Assembly (NCBI GenBank): GCA_013397845.1
Contig: VZTG01010621.1
Coordinates: 186,001-250,000, forward strand
Length of the DNA: 64,000 nucleotides
Direction of reading: 5' to 3'
Origin: Melanocharis versteri
Taxonomy: Eukaryota > Chordata > Aves > Passeriformes > Melanocharitidae
The notes under the pieces were generated by a model, which did not search any database, had not been told where the DNA came from, and was given only the letters and a program-made list of their open reading frames with translations. Shown here piece after piece: positions 22,852 through 35,322 of this stretch. How positions within the stretch are numbered: the first letter of the stretch is position 1; every line of letters begins with the position of its first letter. The position numbers were made by a program, and so were the translations under genes.

Positions 22852-23050
22852 AATTAAAAAGCTGATTTAACTTTCCACAGCAATGAGAATGTGGATAGGT
22901 TCCCTTAAAAAAATAGTGCAGCATATTTAAAGATATTTAAATAACAGTGTAGAGTATTTGAAGAGATTTTACTCTCCACATCAATGAGAACAGGGGTAGG
23001 TTTCCTTTAAAGAATGGTGCACAGTATTTAAAGAGCTGCTTGGCAGATAT
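22852..23050. repeat. ~101-bp imperfect tandem duplication
   Basis: Two adjacent copies, about 22,852-22,952 and 22,953-23,050. Matched landmarks lie 101 bases apart: CCACAGCAATGAGAA at 22,875 against CCACATCAATGAGAA at 22,976, then GGATAGGTTCCCTTAAA against GGGTAGGTTTCCTTTAAA, then GTGCAGCATATTTAAAGA against GTGCACAGTATTTAAAGA. The copies have diverged by many substitutions, so the duplication is old. A partial third start (GTATTTAAAGAGCTG) follows at about 23,032. Confidence 0.85.
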
Positions 23051-23445
23051 TTACAGGGGAGAACTGTGTTTTGTGCTGTATTTCTGCAGATGGTTTTATT
23101 AGATCGTTAAAAAGTTATATACAAAGGGCAGCATTTCTTACCAAGAAAATGAGATTTTAAAATAACTCACATTAGTGGTCAATCCTTGTTATATATGTTT
23201 GAGTTCTAACAGCTGTAATGATTTGTTTTAAAGGAGCCATCTGAACCTGTGCTGATTTTTAAGCCTTTACTGATTGATTTGACTTTTTTGATGTATTATA
23301 AATCACACAGCTATAAAGTCACAGTAAAAATTCCATTAAACTTGTGAGGTAAAAAAAAAAAATAAATCCATAAATAAACCAGCACGAAATGCAAGACAGC
23401 AACAAATGTGCTATTTCTTTTCTTTTTTTTTNNAAGAGAAAAAAT

Positions 23446-23446
<1 letters not shown>

Positions 23447-23496
<50 letters not shown>
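23447..23496. repeat. Pure poly-T tract, T50, beside ambiguous bases
   Basis: Fifty consecutive T with no interruption. Two N bases lie 14 bases upstream (23,432-23,433), preceded by a further T-run. A pure mononucleotide run of this length is unusual. On the minus strand it would read as an A50 tail, but the sequence on its right side shows no recognised retrocopy and only a junctional ATTAAA. The true length in the organism is uncertain. Confidence 0.92.
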
Positions 23497-23502
<6 letters not shown>

Positions 23503-26500
23503 AGTTTAAGTTTACAGCCAAGGCCATTTTTATGTGAAAGGAAAACAATGGCAACAAATAAGAATCTACCAGGAGTCTCACTATGGGGCTGTATTTTATT
23601 TCCTGTACTTGAGCGATATTTCAGTTTCCTTGGCGGTGCCTCTGTAAAGGTGTTTTTTGGTAATTCGTGGAACAGAACTGGTATTTGTTTTCAAATTAAG
23701 ACTCTCGATCAGGAAAACTTGTTAAAAACACCTAAAAAAAAAGCTGGAAGAGGTAAGGACTTCCAAATATAATCACTCTCGTTTCTAATTCTTTAATCCT
23801 TGTATTTTCACAGTCTAGCACTGTTGAGACTGTCTAACCTCACATCAGAATCTATTTTCTGTAGGATTTCTTGTTGCTCTATATTGTGTGAGGTGAATTA
23901 TCCCTTTTCACTGTCACATTTAGGCTGAGTTAATAAATACTGAAGTAATTCTTTAGAAGTGACAAAGATTTTGTGGTTGAGATCTCCAAAAGGAAAAAGA
24001 ACTAATGGTCTCAAATTAAATGGCTTTAAAAGCCAAAAGAGTTATTCTAACTTACACAATTTTATCAAAATTCTTACAATTTTCTTCACCAAAAAAAAAC
24101 TTAGTCTAAATGTAAATTAAATAGAATTTTCACTGAAATAGCAAAATGTTAGAATGTACTTTGTTTTCTTTAATTTTATTTTTCATGACATTAAATTCAG
24201 GATAAACTCACATTATTTCATTGTGTCTCAGCATCTTCGTAGACACAATGTATAATATTCAAGGCACAGGATTGGCATTTTGGGTTTTATCCGAAGTGAC
24301 AGGGCACATTCTGCTGGTGGGTTAAATTGATTTGAGCTGTGCTTTGGGTCAAAAGTGAAGGAAGGGTATATTTGTGACACTTTAGCTGGCTTTTAAAACA
24401 TTGAAATCTCTTTGGCTGGTGTTGATGATCCCTGTGCCTGTTTCTCATCAGTGCACTGTGGCTGAAGTTCTGCTGGGTTTCTGCGCTGTAAAGTCCCATC
24501 AATACATTGAATTATGTTTGATATCTCCATTTCAGCACTGGCACATGGACAGAAACCCTTGACTCTCCTCACCCTCATTCTGAGAGCTGCGTTTCTGGGG
24601 CTCCACTGCAGATGTTGTTGGCTGTGCTCGATGGAGCCTCTGCCCTGGTCCAGTTGGGTTCCTTCAGAAGGGCAGGGTCATCTCCAAAAATGACAACCAG
24701 CTTTTGCCAAGCCTTAAGTGCTGGAAACTCTGCTTCTGGCATTTGGTGCAGATGGTTGCGTACTCGGATGTGCTGTTAGTGTGTAAAAGGGGATGCATGG
24801 CTGCCTTTAAATGGTGTCAGGCCAAATAAATACACAGAGTGCCCCAAATATTGCACAAAAAGGGTTGTAGCTCGTGAACTCCGCAAAGGTAAAAACACCT
24901 GCTCAAAGTGTGTCCAGTTCACTCCATTTGCTCTTGATTCAGACTTCCTGAAACTTCTCAGTAACATTCTGCATCCCTCGTCTGCCACAGGATCCCAACA
25001 GAAGCCTTGGAAAGCAGCTCCCTGCTCTCCCCTATTGTTTTTCTCTCCTTCACCTCCCCTTGCATTGTTTCTGATTCCAAGTACTTTCCTGACTGCATGG
25101 AGAACATCTCATTAATCCCTTATCGGATTCCCTCTGTTGGGCTGTCATTTCATCCACACTTCACCATCCTGACATCAAGTGCTGTTCTTGACAGGTCGAA
25201 TATTTGTTCCAGAAGAAAAACTCGGGTTTATGTTTCTCTTGCATATGCAAAAAAACATTTCAATTAGATAGCAAAGAATATTTTGGTTGTTTTACTCAAA
25301 AGAATGACATTCTGTTGTTCTACATATGCACACACATGAGATTACGGAAGAAGAAATAGTTAGATAACTGTGTCCTTTAACCATTCAAATCCTCTTTGCA
25401 GTCACCACAACTTTACAGAACGTGATATTTCAGATACTACACTGGAAGAAATACCTGTTATTTCATGCACTGGGACTTATACCATCTTTTTTTGTTAAAG
25501 AAATTGTTGTATGTCTTTTGTTCGTTAAACTGATAAATAACCAAATGGGAATTTTACGGAGCAGGGTGAGGTTTGTCGTGGCAAGAAATCTCAGAGAACA
25601 CCTGGAATTAGATCTGAATGAAAAAAAAGAAGGATGTTTTATTACTGCTCTTACTGCTGAGTACCCTTCCTTTAATCACTTTATCTGTCCTGTACACCGA
25701 TGCCTGCCTCCTTATCTCCTGTTCTTCCTGCAGCTTCTTAGAAACACTTGGGTTTGTTCGATGTTCTTCTTTGTTAAAGTCATGGGTTTTGCTCATGTCA
25801 GCCCCAAGCTGCTGCCAGATTAGTGCTCCAAGATTACCTGGAGTCTGTACAGACTTCTCGACAGGATTAGGAGAGGCCATTGCTGCTCCAGATAATGGTG
25901 CTGATCCAGGCTGGGGAGGCTGCAAGCCGTGGGGAGGTGGAATCAGAGAGATGCCAAGATATCACATTCAGTGTCTGAAAGTAGGGCACAGGAATGGTAA
26001 AGAGAGCACACGAGAATGTGCTCAGGACACCTGCAGACCAGCGGGAGGGAATGTGATACCTGCATTTATTTCAGCTGCCTCGGCTGCTTGTGTTCCCCTC
26101 GATGTATATTTGCAGCATGAAAAGCAGTTAAAAAGTCCTTGCTGCCCACAGCAGTGCTTAGATCTCCATGTGTTGGACAATAACAAGTGGGAAGATACTC
26201 ACACGAGTGCCAGAGAATTGCAGAAGAGAAAACTGTGTAAAAAACCTCTGTGGTGAGACTGTGACCACTGCTGGAACAGCTGCTGCGTGCCAGAGCCTGG
26301 TTTGTTTTCTCCAGCAGAGCCTGGGGGCTGTCAGCTCTGCAAAGGGAAGAACAGAATGCAGGAAAACCTTCTGCACTGGCTTCTCCTGGAATTTTGATGC
26401 TGGAATAACCAGAGCTTTAGGAAAGGGAAGCCAGGGTGGGGGAAATCTTGCTGAGCTGAGCTGAGCAGAGAATGGCAGCAGCGCTCGCTGTCCCTTTGAT

Positions 26501-28191
26501 GTCTGCTGCCTTTGACAGTTTCCCGGGTGGCAAGGCTTCTTCCTGCATGAGGGTCCTGTTAGAAACAGCTCGTTCAGGAGACATCAAATAGTTCCCAATT
26601 TAGCCTAGTCTAAAGGAACTCGGTATTGAAAGGGAAGCAGACACCGGTGGGATACTGGTGATAGCAGCAGGTAGGTAAATGTAGGGTGGGTGAGCAAGCA
26701 AAGGAGCCACTTCAGAGTACAGGGGAAGAAAACCAACCAAACAAAAAAAAAACAAGAAAAGAATCCATTTGCCTTTTGCCAATTTAGATACATCTTCTGA
26801 AAGTGTCACTGAGATAAGATTTTTGACATACTTGTAACTGACATGTAAGGAGTAAAACTGGGGAGCTGAGATCCTTTATTCAGACACAGTAAATGTGGGT
26901 ATGAAAACATTCACAAGATGTGGCACACGGAGATGTGAAGGAATTCAAAGACTGGGTTTGAGCAAGAGACTCGATGTGTGCACCTCTCCTGGTTAAAGGA
27001 AAGCCCTGAAGACAGGTCCAGTCTCTGAAGGGCTTTTCCCACCTTGTGATACAATAAACCTGCAACCTTCCCCTCTCCTAGCACCCTTGACTATGGCTCA
27101 AACACCCAATTTCAGGATGCCAGCTGGCTCCTCTCTGCATTTAGCCCTTCCCTCGTGATGTGATGTGTTGCCTGTGCTCACAACACCGGCGGTGACCTTG
27201 GCAAACCACGATTCCAGGGCTGTTCATGCAGTTCCCAGGAGATGGCTTGTCCTGGTGCTGGTGTGCTGTGGCTGCCCTGTGCTCCTGGAAGCCAGGGAAT
27301 GCTCAGAGCAGGTGCCCGTGGCACACACAGAGCACAGGTGATTTATTCTCCTGCCAAGATGATGCTTTCATAATGAGTCTAATTAGTTTTGAATTTACCT
27401 GTTACTTGTGTTCTGCCTCAGAGTGGCTTCTGCAGTGTGAGATGTGCTCTGCACACCCAGCATTTCCAGGCTTTGGAAAGTTTTCTCCATATTCTCTCCT
27501 GTATATCTCCTTCAACACATTTTCCAAAAAGTTCAACATTCTGGGTTTTCAGCAGATTTTAGTATTGCTCAATCTTCTTGATGGACAGATAGCATTTAAT
27601 CCAAATTTACTGTGACAGATTAAGATCGTTTTACCTGAAATATTTCGTAGATATTTAAGAATATCTATTACTGTAACACCAAGGTTTGACTTTCCCACTG
27701 AACTGAGTTTGAGTATACTGGGAACACGCAGGGGCTCAACATCCCTGTTTGCACTTAGCAAAGCAGCACTTCATTACAGTTAATGCAACATCAAATGGGT
27801 TTTCATTCTGAGTGTTTTTCATGATTTTTCATATTTTCATCATTACAACTTCCACAAGTACTTGGAAGATGTTTCTTTTCATGCTAGTCAAACATCCAGC
27901 GTGAGATTGTAATATCATCTGTCTCTGATTACTATTTTGCCTTTTTCCCTTCACTAGAGGATTGTCGAATGGGTGTAGCTGATGATACTTCACAAGCTGA
28001 CTGAACAAAAAAAGGCTAATTTTTTTCAGCACTGGCAGTGTTTTCATTATATATATGATATAGAAATAAACTTGCAATCTCCCAGAGAACAGATTTACAA
28101 TCTTGGCCACTGCAATTAAAGAACAAACTGAATCCAAATCCAAATTAGAAGAATCTGATATAGAAACGTGTTTGTGCAGTGAAAAGGAGGG
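23497..28191. other. Unique non-coding DNA with one unusually open stretch
   Basis: No gene is recognised. At 25.42-26.26 kb, overlapping open frames of 133 and 212 codons (plus strand) and 105 codons (minus strand) coincide. They lie in a locally GC-richer stretch and encode unrelated, low-complexity-leaning peptides, so I treat them as chance. A short A-rich run (26,726-26,760) lies near 26.74 kb. I see no CR1 copy in this interval. Confidence 0.65.
26726..26760. repeat. A-rich low-complexity run
   Basis: An A-rich run with CCAACCAAAC at its start. It is a short relative of the A/C block at 13.0 kb. Confidence 0.8.
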
Positions 28192-28288
28192 ATTTTGTTG
28201 GTTTTTGTTTTGGTTTGGGTTGGGTTTTTTTGTTGTTGTTTTTTTGTTTTGATTTGGTTTTTGTTTGTTTGTTTGTTTGTTTTTTTTA
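28192..28288. repeat. T/G-rich low-complexity tract with (GTTT)n
   Basis: About 97 bases almost only of T and G: irregular TTTTGG and TTGGG units followed by a (GTTT)5 array at about 28,262-28,283 and a T8 run. The overlapping frames on both strands (Phe/Leu-rich one way, Lys/Thr/Gln-rich the other) are artefacts. Confidence 0.95.
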
Positions 28289-29826
28289 CATTTGTTTGAG
28301 GAAAGAAATAATAGTTTTTATAATGTTCATTAATGGCAGTAATATTGAGATTCTTAATATGATTCACTCTGCTGAAATGCTGAGACCAACAGAGTTCTTG
28401 AGTGGCTCATTCCTTGCTCACACTGACATCTCTATGACATGAGCACATCAACTCAAGGCATTACACAAAGAAAAAAAAATACATTTCTCAGTGCTCAAGT
28501 ATCAGATGCCGCAGTCAGACAGAAATAAAGACAAGGTTGGTATTTCCAAGAATACGTTCAGATACAACTTTCCAGACATATTCCATCATTCAAGTACTTT
28601 TTGAAGAGGTGCTGGAGACAGTATTCTTGTCATGCATAGTGTTCCAAAAGATTTTTTCTGGAAAAGTGTCTGATTAAATTCAAGGTGAGAAGTTAGAAGT
28701 TGCTTGCTGAACATTCTATTAACAAAATAAATAAACTCCTGCACTGGACTCAGCAGAGTGGAATTTCTAGGTACAGTAGCAATTTGTGAAGTTATCGAGG
28801 TGCTCTTCAATTATATTTAGACTCCTTTCTTTCTCTGTGGGGAAATGGTATTTTCAAAGGGTATCCCTGCTTCCTCTCAGTTTTGTGAGTGTGAGACTTG
28901 CAAAAAATTAAATACTCTTAATAGCTTACAGCAGACTTTATACCCTTAAAAAAGAAGAGAGCTGCAGCCTGCAGTTCAGAGCCACTTTTGGTAGTAGATG
29001 TTTATTAACACCCTCCAGAGATCTGGTATTTTTAAAAAATAGCAGCTCTGTTTTATGTGTCAGCATATCTGCTACTTTATAAATGCAAATTTTATTTATT
29101 ACTCTATTTACGTTTGTGATGGCATGATCTAGCTGTATTGCATTTAGAACTTTTTTCTTACTTTCGGAAGAATTTCTTTGTTGCAAAGACATTGGACCAG
29201 ACTTTTAGCTTTTGTTTTTCCTTAATTTCCCTATTGATACTTCATCATTCCGAAATGATACCACGGAAATCCTGCGTGTTCTCCAGAAGAAAGTCTCCCT
29301 TTCTCAGTTACATTTATAAGAGAGTGAAAAAAGAGGTACAGAAATACAATTTCTATTTCGAACTTGTAGCCTTTGCCTTTTTTTCCTTTAGGAGATGTGC
29401 TCCTGCTTACTGAACTTAACTGGAATTTTGTCATTGAATTCAATAATGTGTAATCTTGTTGCTCATTTCTTTTAGAAGTTAGGAGTTCTGTTTGTCCTGG
29501 AAGTCTCTCTTGAGAAAGACAATTACTGTCACAGCCACTGGCTGATGGAATGGAGCCCAGCTTATTGGATTTATTACAAGTATTGTCAGCTGTAGCTCTG
29601 AAATAAAAAGAGACACTTAAACGGACTCCTGAAAGGTGCATATACAGTCTTGCAATGAAAGGATTTTATTTTTGATTTGTATCATTTTATTTTATGTGCC
29701 TTGCATATTTTCACAGCCCTCGATCTGTAAAAACCTCTGCCGTAACCAACTTTTGGCTCCATGAGAGTGCCAGGATGATATCATCCTTTTATCCTGCCTC
29801 CAGTCTGTGATCACTGACTCCACAAC

Positions 29827-29871
29827 AGCAGTGACAGAACGAGCAGTGACAGAATGAGCAGTGACAGAATC
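29827..29871. repeat. 15-bp minisatellite, 3 copies
   Basis: Three perfect or near-perfect head-to-tail copies of AGCAGTGACAGAAYG. The last base pairs vary (CG, TG, TC). The unit length is divisible by three, so the overlapping minus-strand frame shows a repeated Ser-Val-Thr-Ala peptide. I regard that as incidental. Confidence 0.95.
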
Positions 29872-31039
29872 ACTCTGAGGTGTGGGTCCCGTTTCCTGGT
29901 GTGACATTGTCCCCGTGGCCCACGGAGCAGAAGTTTCCAGCTTGGAAAGCACCCGACTGTCTCTGCCAGCTTTTGGTTCTCTCTGCCTTAAACCTTTGCC
30001 GTCGGTTTGGGAAGAGGTTGGACAAAATGAACAAATATCTAATTGCATCTTAACGGCCTCTTCCCCAAAGGTTCCTTCACACTTGGTTAAGTACAGAGCC
30101 ATAAAAGTGTAAAGGTAAATTTTTGCTGTCCACTCAGCGTGGCAATGAGGACTTGCTTGTTGGAGCTATTTAACATCAGTCAGGGCAATTTGTCCTTCTT
30201 TCTGACATAATTGGCTTGGCTCTGGATAATTACAGACCTAATAAACTGATCAGGAAGCCTTAATATTTTTCAGCAAAATAATATCTTCACAGATAAAGTG
30301 ACCTGTAGATTCTACTTTGCAGATGTGGCTCTTAGTTAGAGGCTGCATTGGGTGGTGCTGTTGAAGTCAAACCTGTAAAATAGAGAAGCACAGGAACACT
30401 TTATCAAAGCAATCTGTAATATTTAAGCAGAATGAAATTAGCTGGGCACGAGTGAGATCAAAGCCTTAAGTGAGGTTTTGAGGGTGAAGAAAAGGCTGCA
30501 GTGGTGAATAGCGATTACTTGTAGTTAATTTAAACTTACTGAGAGATTTTAAGGATCAAAGTTGGGTCTTTTGAGAAAGGGGATTCATCCAATTTCCTCT
30601 ACTTATATTTTTCCAACATAAATGAATCTTTATTTATTTTATTAGGTTCTTACTGCCTTTTTTTTTTTTTTTTTCAGTTTGTTGTTTTCTTTTTGTAAGA
30701 GGAGGAGCACTTAGACTTTTGTCTACTGAAACTCTTCATCTCTTCTTTACTAAAACCACACCAGGGTTACACCCTGGGGTTACTCTGTTGCTGTCTCTGG
30801 GTTTCCAGGTCAGGATATGCAGACAAAAACATTTTTCAGTGTATTTCTTATTTATTGAAGCATAAAGCTATTTGATCTGTCAAACAGAGCCAAAAATATT
30901 AATATTGCATTCTTAGTTAACTCCATTACAGTGCTATTCAGCAAATACCCATTGGCAAGTTTTTGTTTGTTTTTATTTTGGATTCTAATGCTTCAAAAAA
31001 TGATTGCGGCCATTATATTTATTATATCTTTTCAAACTA

Positions 31040-31480
31040 TTGTGCAATAGTGATAACAGCAAAACAATTTGTCTGCTACTAATTGGATAATACATGTGAA
31101 AAAAGCACATTTTAATGAGTGAATGATAGAGTTCCTTATTTGAAACTTATTAGCTAATAATACACCTTCAACACAAGTATTTGTCAAAAACCTCCAAAAA
31201 TGTTTCCTTTTTAATTTCATGCTAGCGTTTGACAGCTGTGGCAATACCAGTATTTATTATTAGTTTACAGCTGAATGGCATTTTAAATCAAGCCTATTAC
31301 AAATTGCCCTGCTCTAAGTAATAAAATTAATAGCTGTGCAGCAAAATAATAAAGCAAAGATTAATCATGGATTGCATGGGAATAAAAAGTCTCTTGGAAA
31401 TTATATTTCCAGGGATATTTAGCAGTAATTTTGCTTTCCTTAACAATTTATTCTGATAATTAAACATATGTCTTACAATT
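31040..31480. promoter_or_regulatory. Candidate conserved non-coding element (TALE/E-box/homeodomain)
   Basis: A long AT-rich, non-repetitive island. It contains a fused TGACAGCTGT at 31,230-31,239, where a MEIS/TALE-type TGACAG overlaps a CAGCTG E-box. Around it are many TAAT cores (AAAATTAATAG near 31,325, GATTAATCATGG at about 31,359). This arrangement is typical of developmental enhancers in vertebrate gene deserts. The call is an inference from motifs. Confidence 0.33.
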
Positions 31481-32659
31481 TTAACAAAAGATGCTATTTA
31501 GAAGAATGTTGCCATGAGCCAGCTCTGGTTTTCCTGCTGGTGCCCAGGGATTGGGAGCAGCACCAGCACTGCAAATTCAGAACACCCTGACAGAATTCAG
31601 CCAGGCAACTGCTGCCACTCTTCCAGCAAAACCTTCAGGTAGCATGAAGTGTTAATGTTGATCCCAATAAAACTGTCTCCAGTTTGAGCCAAGAAGGAAT
31701 TTGGCACCCTGAGTTTGAAATCCTCATCCTTAAAAGCCTTTCCTCCCCCTGCTGCTGTCACCAGCGTTTACAGCCACACTTTGTCTTGCTGTTCCCTGAT
31801 AAGCTGAGGAAGAGCAGAGTTGCAATGCAGCTGATCTCCTGGGAGTAAAGATGTGCATATTGGGGATTTTCTTCCCTTCACATGACATTAGGAGCACGAT
31901 TTATATCCCTCAGCTGGGAGATGACAGTCTTTTTAAGCAATCCTCCAAATCACGACACCTCCTCTGATGACATCCTGTATATACAAAAGCAGACTTGCTG
32001 CAGGTACTGACTGGAAATGGGGGAGAAAAGAAACTTTTCAAATTGTTTTCCGCCTTTTATTTTTAAATATTATTGCTCTTAAAATGTGGGGTTTGTCCTC
32101 TAAAGTGAATGGCGGAGTTTCAATACAATGTTGGTATAAAGATTACAAAATCGTAAGGTCTGGAATCTTTTTAGTCTAACCTTCATTTTCTTCTTCCTTT
32201 CAATCTGAGCCATGTTTAAAATTTCATCTGTAATTATGAAAATCACAATTGTTGTATCTTCAATTCATGAGCTTCTTCCACTTAACAGTAATGATGGCCT
32301 GGGGGAATAAAAACTTACTGGTTTCTTTAAGACTGAAATAGAAAGCTGGGAGTTTGTGAAATGCTGTTATTTCTCGTAGTTGTTCTTGACTTCTGGAAGT
32401 GGTTAAGAACCTTCTCTTTGGCCCATGATGTTTGGAGTCATTGTGATGAAAAAAGTCATCATTTTTAAGCCTGCCCCATAGGAAATGTTCCATGAGAATT
32501 GTGCTAAATTTCTTCCTCCCCCATAATCCAGGCATTCAGCTGCGTTCACAGATCTCCACAAGGAAGTTTAAAAAGCTGCTTCTGGTAAATATTTATAAAA
32601 TGTGTGACTCTGCACTTACCTACTAATAACCTAAATATCACATAATTAAATCACTGTTT

Positions 32660-32688
32660 AAAAAAAAAAAAACAAAAAAACAAAAAAG
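32660..32688. repeat. A-rich run with C interruptions
   Basis: A-runs of 13, 7 and 6 separated by single C bases. A simple low-complexity tract. Confidence 0.85.
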
Positions 32689-34434
32689 AGAATCTGCACT
32701 GCAAATTCATCTTAATATGAAGTCCAGGATGAGAGTTTAAAGTAAGGTTAGAGTTTTGGGATGGTGTGAGTGTCTATAATCAGCCCAAACCCATTGATAC
32801 CTTCTCGTGCTGTGTGTTGGGAGGTTTAGACCCTCAGAGTTGATGATCCTCCACGTCTTTAAAGACATGAAATTGTGCATCTCCACAGAAGACTTTTTGA
32901 TGCCGTTACAGTATTCCTTGACGAGATGTACATTCCAAAACTGCTGTCACTTGAAAGTGATTTATTATCTCTGCTTTTAACAGAGACACAGAGTAGAAGA
33001 TATACACTTAAGCTTATTTGGAGGTTGTCTAAAGACATGATGCACAGGTTGGTGGAAAATCAAGGTTTAGTGGATGCAAACAATTTTCACTACTGATTCT
33101 TGCAGAATGTGCCCACCTGCAGGTCTCTCATTATCAGATGAGTCAGGGAGAGGAGTTTAAAATCAGAATTTGTCTCAGGGCCAGCAGGTCTTTGCCTCAC
33201 TGCCCAGCAGAGAAAGAGCAGATCTTATTGGGGAAAACAATATTTGTATCTCAAAGAAAGAATAAAATAATTGATATATTGCATTTATTTGGCTAGTTCT
33301 CATAATTGTTTCTTACAGCAATTAAAAATAAACATGTTTGGGATGTATGAACAATTTTTGGGGGGAGAAAGATGTGAAATCTGCTCAACTCCTTGAAGAA
33401 CTCAAAATGGAGATTATTGCTAACAGCTGATAAGGGTCCATTTTGGAGTGGGCTTCTCTGGCTAAAGAAACCTGAAGACGACAGAGTTCCAGGAAGGTTT
33501 TGTCAGGAAAGCATCTGAAGGAATTCAGTTGGACACGGGAAGAGAGAGCCCTTTAGGATGGAATCCTGGTCTGATGGGGTACGTGTGCTTCCTCTGTTGT
33601 AGTTCTTCTTGCAGCCACGTGAAACAGTAACGTCTATTTTGGAAGGTGCATAGATGAATTTTATTTTCAATTTCCTTTTTATCAAGTGAAATCTTCTATT
33701 TACTTTAAAGTGCGGTGTCCTGGTCAACATCAAACTGCCCACCAAGGGGTTTCATCTGTAAATTAGGATCCTGGAATCCACATAAATATTCAGCTTTCAT
33801 TAATGTTCTGCTCTAGGATATTTAAAGAGTAATGGTGTGTAGCCCTCTGGTAATTTTATAGGCCATTTAGTGCTGTGGTGTTGAGGTGTGGAAGAAATGT
33901 CCTCCAGCGAACAATTTTAGCTGGCATGGGTCTCTGGAAAGCAAAGAGGTGCTAATAGCTGCAGTCAGCAAGGTATCGTGGTGTTCTTCCAAATCTGAGG
34001 GTATGGTTGGGTAGGAAATTTAATATCCATGAACACTAAAATCCGATATAAAAATCTGGAGACCCACAGCAAGGATTTCCCCAGTGGTTTTTGGCTCGTG
34101 AACAGAACACGTTTTAAACAGTGTTGTCTGCACATGCTGCTGTTTGGAAAGATGCGTCCCATGAAAACAAATAAGATCCCTTCAGTTTGAAAATGCCAGA
34201 GTATTTACTTGCTAAATAAAATATAAAGAAAGCTGTAAATATGCTTCATTACAACACAGCCTGGTCTTTAGAGGATTTTGAATAGCTGTTGTGCACAGTG
34301 GAAGACAAATTAATCTCTCTGAATCTCTCTCAGCTGAAACATTCTAATGTTAACTAACAGTTTCTGGTGATCAAAGTGATTTAGTTAAATTATTTATTTG
34401 CATATGCATTTAAAAGTTTTTATTGTTGTAGCTC

Positions 34435-34481
34435 AAGGGAAGAGAAGGGAAGGGGGAAGGGGAAGAAGAAGAAGAAGAAGG
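34435..34481. repeat. 47-nt pure purine tract with G-quadruplex motif and (GAA)6
   Basis: All 47 bases are A or G on the plus strand. The first part (34,437-34,462) has four G-runs of at least three separated by 7, 2 and 2 bases, fitting the usual intramolecular G-quadruplex rule. The second part is (GAA)6 at 34,462-34,479. Such tracts can also form triplex (H-)DNA. Whether either structure forms here is unknown. Confidence 0.85.
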
Positions 34482-35262
34482 TCTTAAGATAATTACCTGA
34501 GATTTAAGAGCAGCTGGCCCTGCCTTGTCCTACTTTCACAGGTAGATCAGGCAGCTTTGGCCACCAAATCTCATGATTGCCACATGCCCTTTGTTATGGT
34601 TAGAATTGCACTCATCTCTGCCTTTTCTCCTTTAATTAGCAATCAAAATGATCAGGAATGGATAATTTCAATCATTAAAGCCATGTTTGTTGCATCCCAC
34701 TCTAATCAAAATGTTTGCTGATCATGTAAATCTCTACGTTTTCCTGCAGGGCTTATTGAAGTTGTATTTGTTTTATTGTCTCCTTCCTGTTCTCTGGATT
34801 GATCTCTATAACAGGAAAACGGTTTGCTTAAAAATCAGGACCAGGTTGTGTTTGGCATGGAAAAGAAATCAGTGGAAGGTTAAAGTTATATCACTGCTTT
34901 ATTTTCCCTCCCCACTGAGTGGGTTGCAATTGCACCTCGGTGCTTTCAGTGGTGCAGCAGGTGTCTGCCAGGCAGCCCCAGGAAATAAACTGATTTATGA
35001 CAGCTAATTGGGGTGCAAATTTGTTTGCATTGGTGTTGGAAGCCTGGAATCAATGCCATATAACAAAGCAACTAAATTATCAAATCTTGTATAGCTCAGC
35101 TTCAAAATGTAACAGGCAGTAAGTTTTGTTAAAAACAAAAAAGAAAGCAAACCAAAAAACCCAAAAGCTGTGAGTAAAAATTATGCAGGGAGAAAAGTGC
35201 CAGTTCTTAGTATTTACAGCATCCTTCCTGTTCTATTTTTAGTTCTAATGCCTTTGAAACTT

Positions 35263-35322
35263 AAAAAAAAAAAAAACAACCCTCAAACAAACTCCAAAAA
35301 AAATAACCCACAACAAAACAAA
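35263..35322. repeat. A/C-rich low-complexity run starting with A14
   Basis: A14 followed by irregular CAAC, CAAAC and ACAAAAC units. It has the same texture as the block at 13.0 kb. Confidence 0.88.

Larger units (their letters stand above)
28289..34434. other. Unique AT-rich DNA
   Basis: No gene is supported. Two 136-codon frames on the minus strand (29,231-29,641 and 29,692-30,102) match nothing I know. Noted or listed separately are a 15-bp minisatellite at 29.83 kb, a T17 run followed by CAG at 30,658-30,677, a candidate regulatory island at 31.0-31.5 kb, and an A-rich run at 32.66 kb. A moderately GC-rich stretch at 31.5-31.8 kb shows no further signal. Confidence 0.7.

Noticed and set aside
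30658..30677. T17 followed by CAG, looking like a splice acceptor
   Set aside because: No branch point and coding frame combination or matching donor is visible. T-runs are common in this window.
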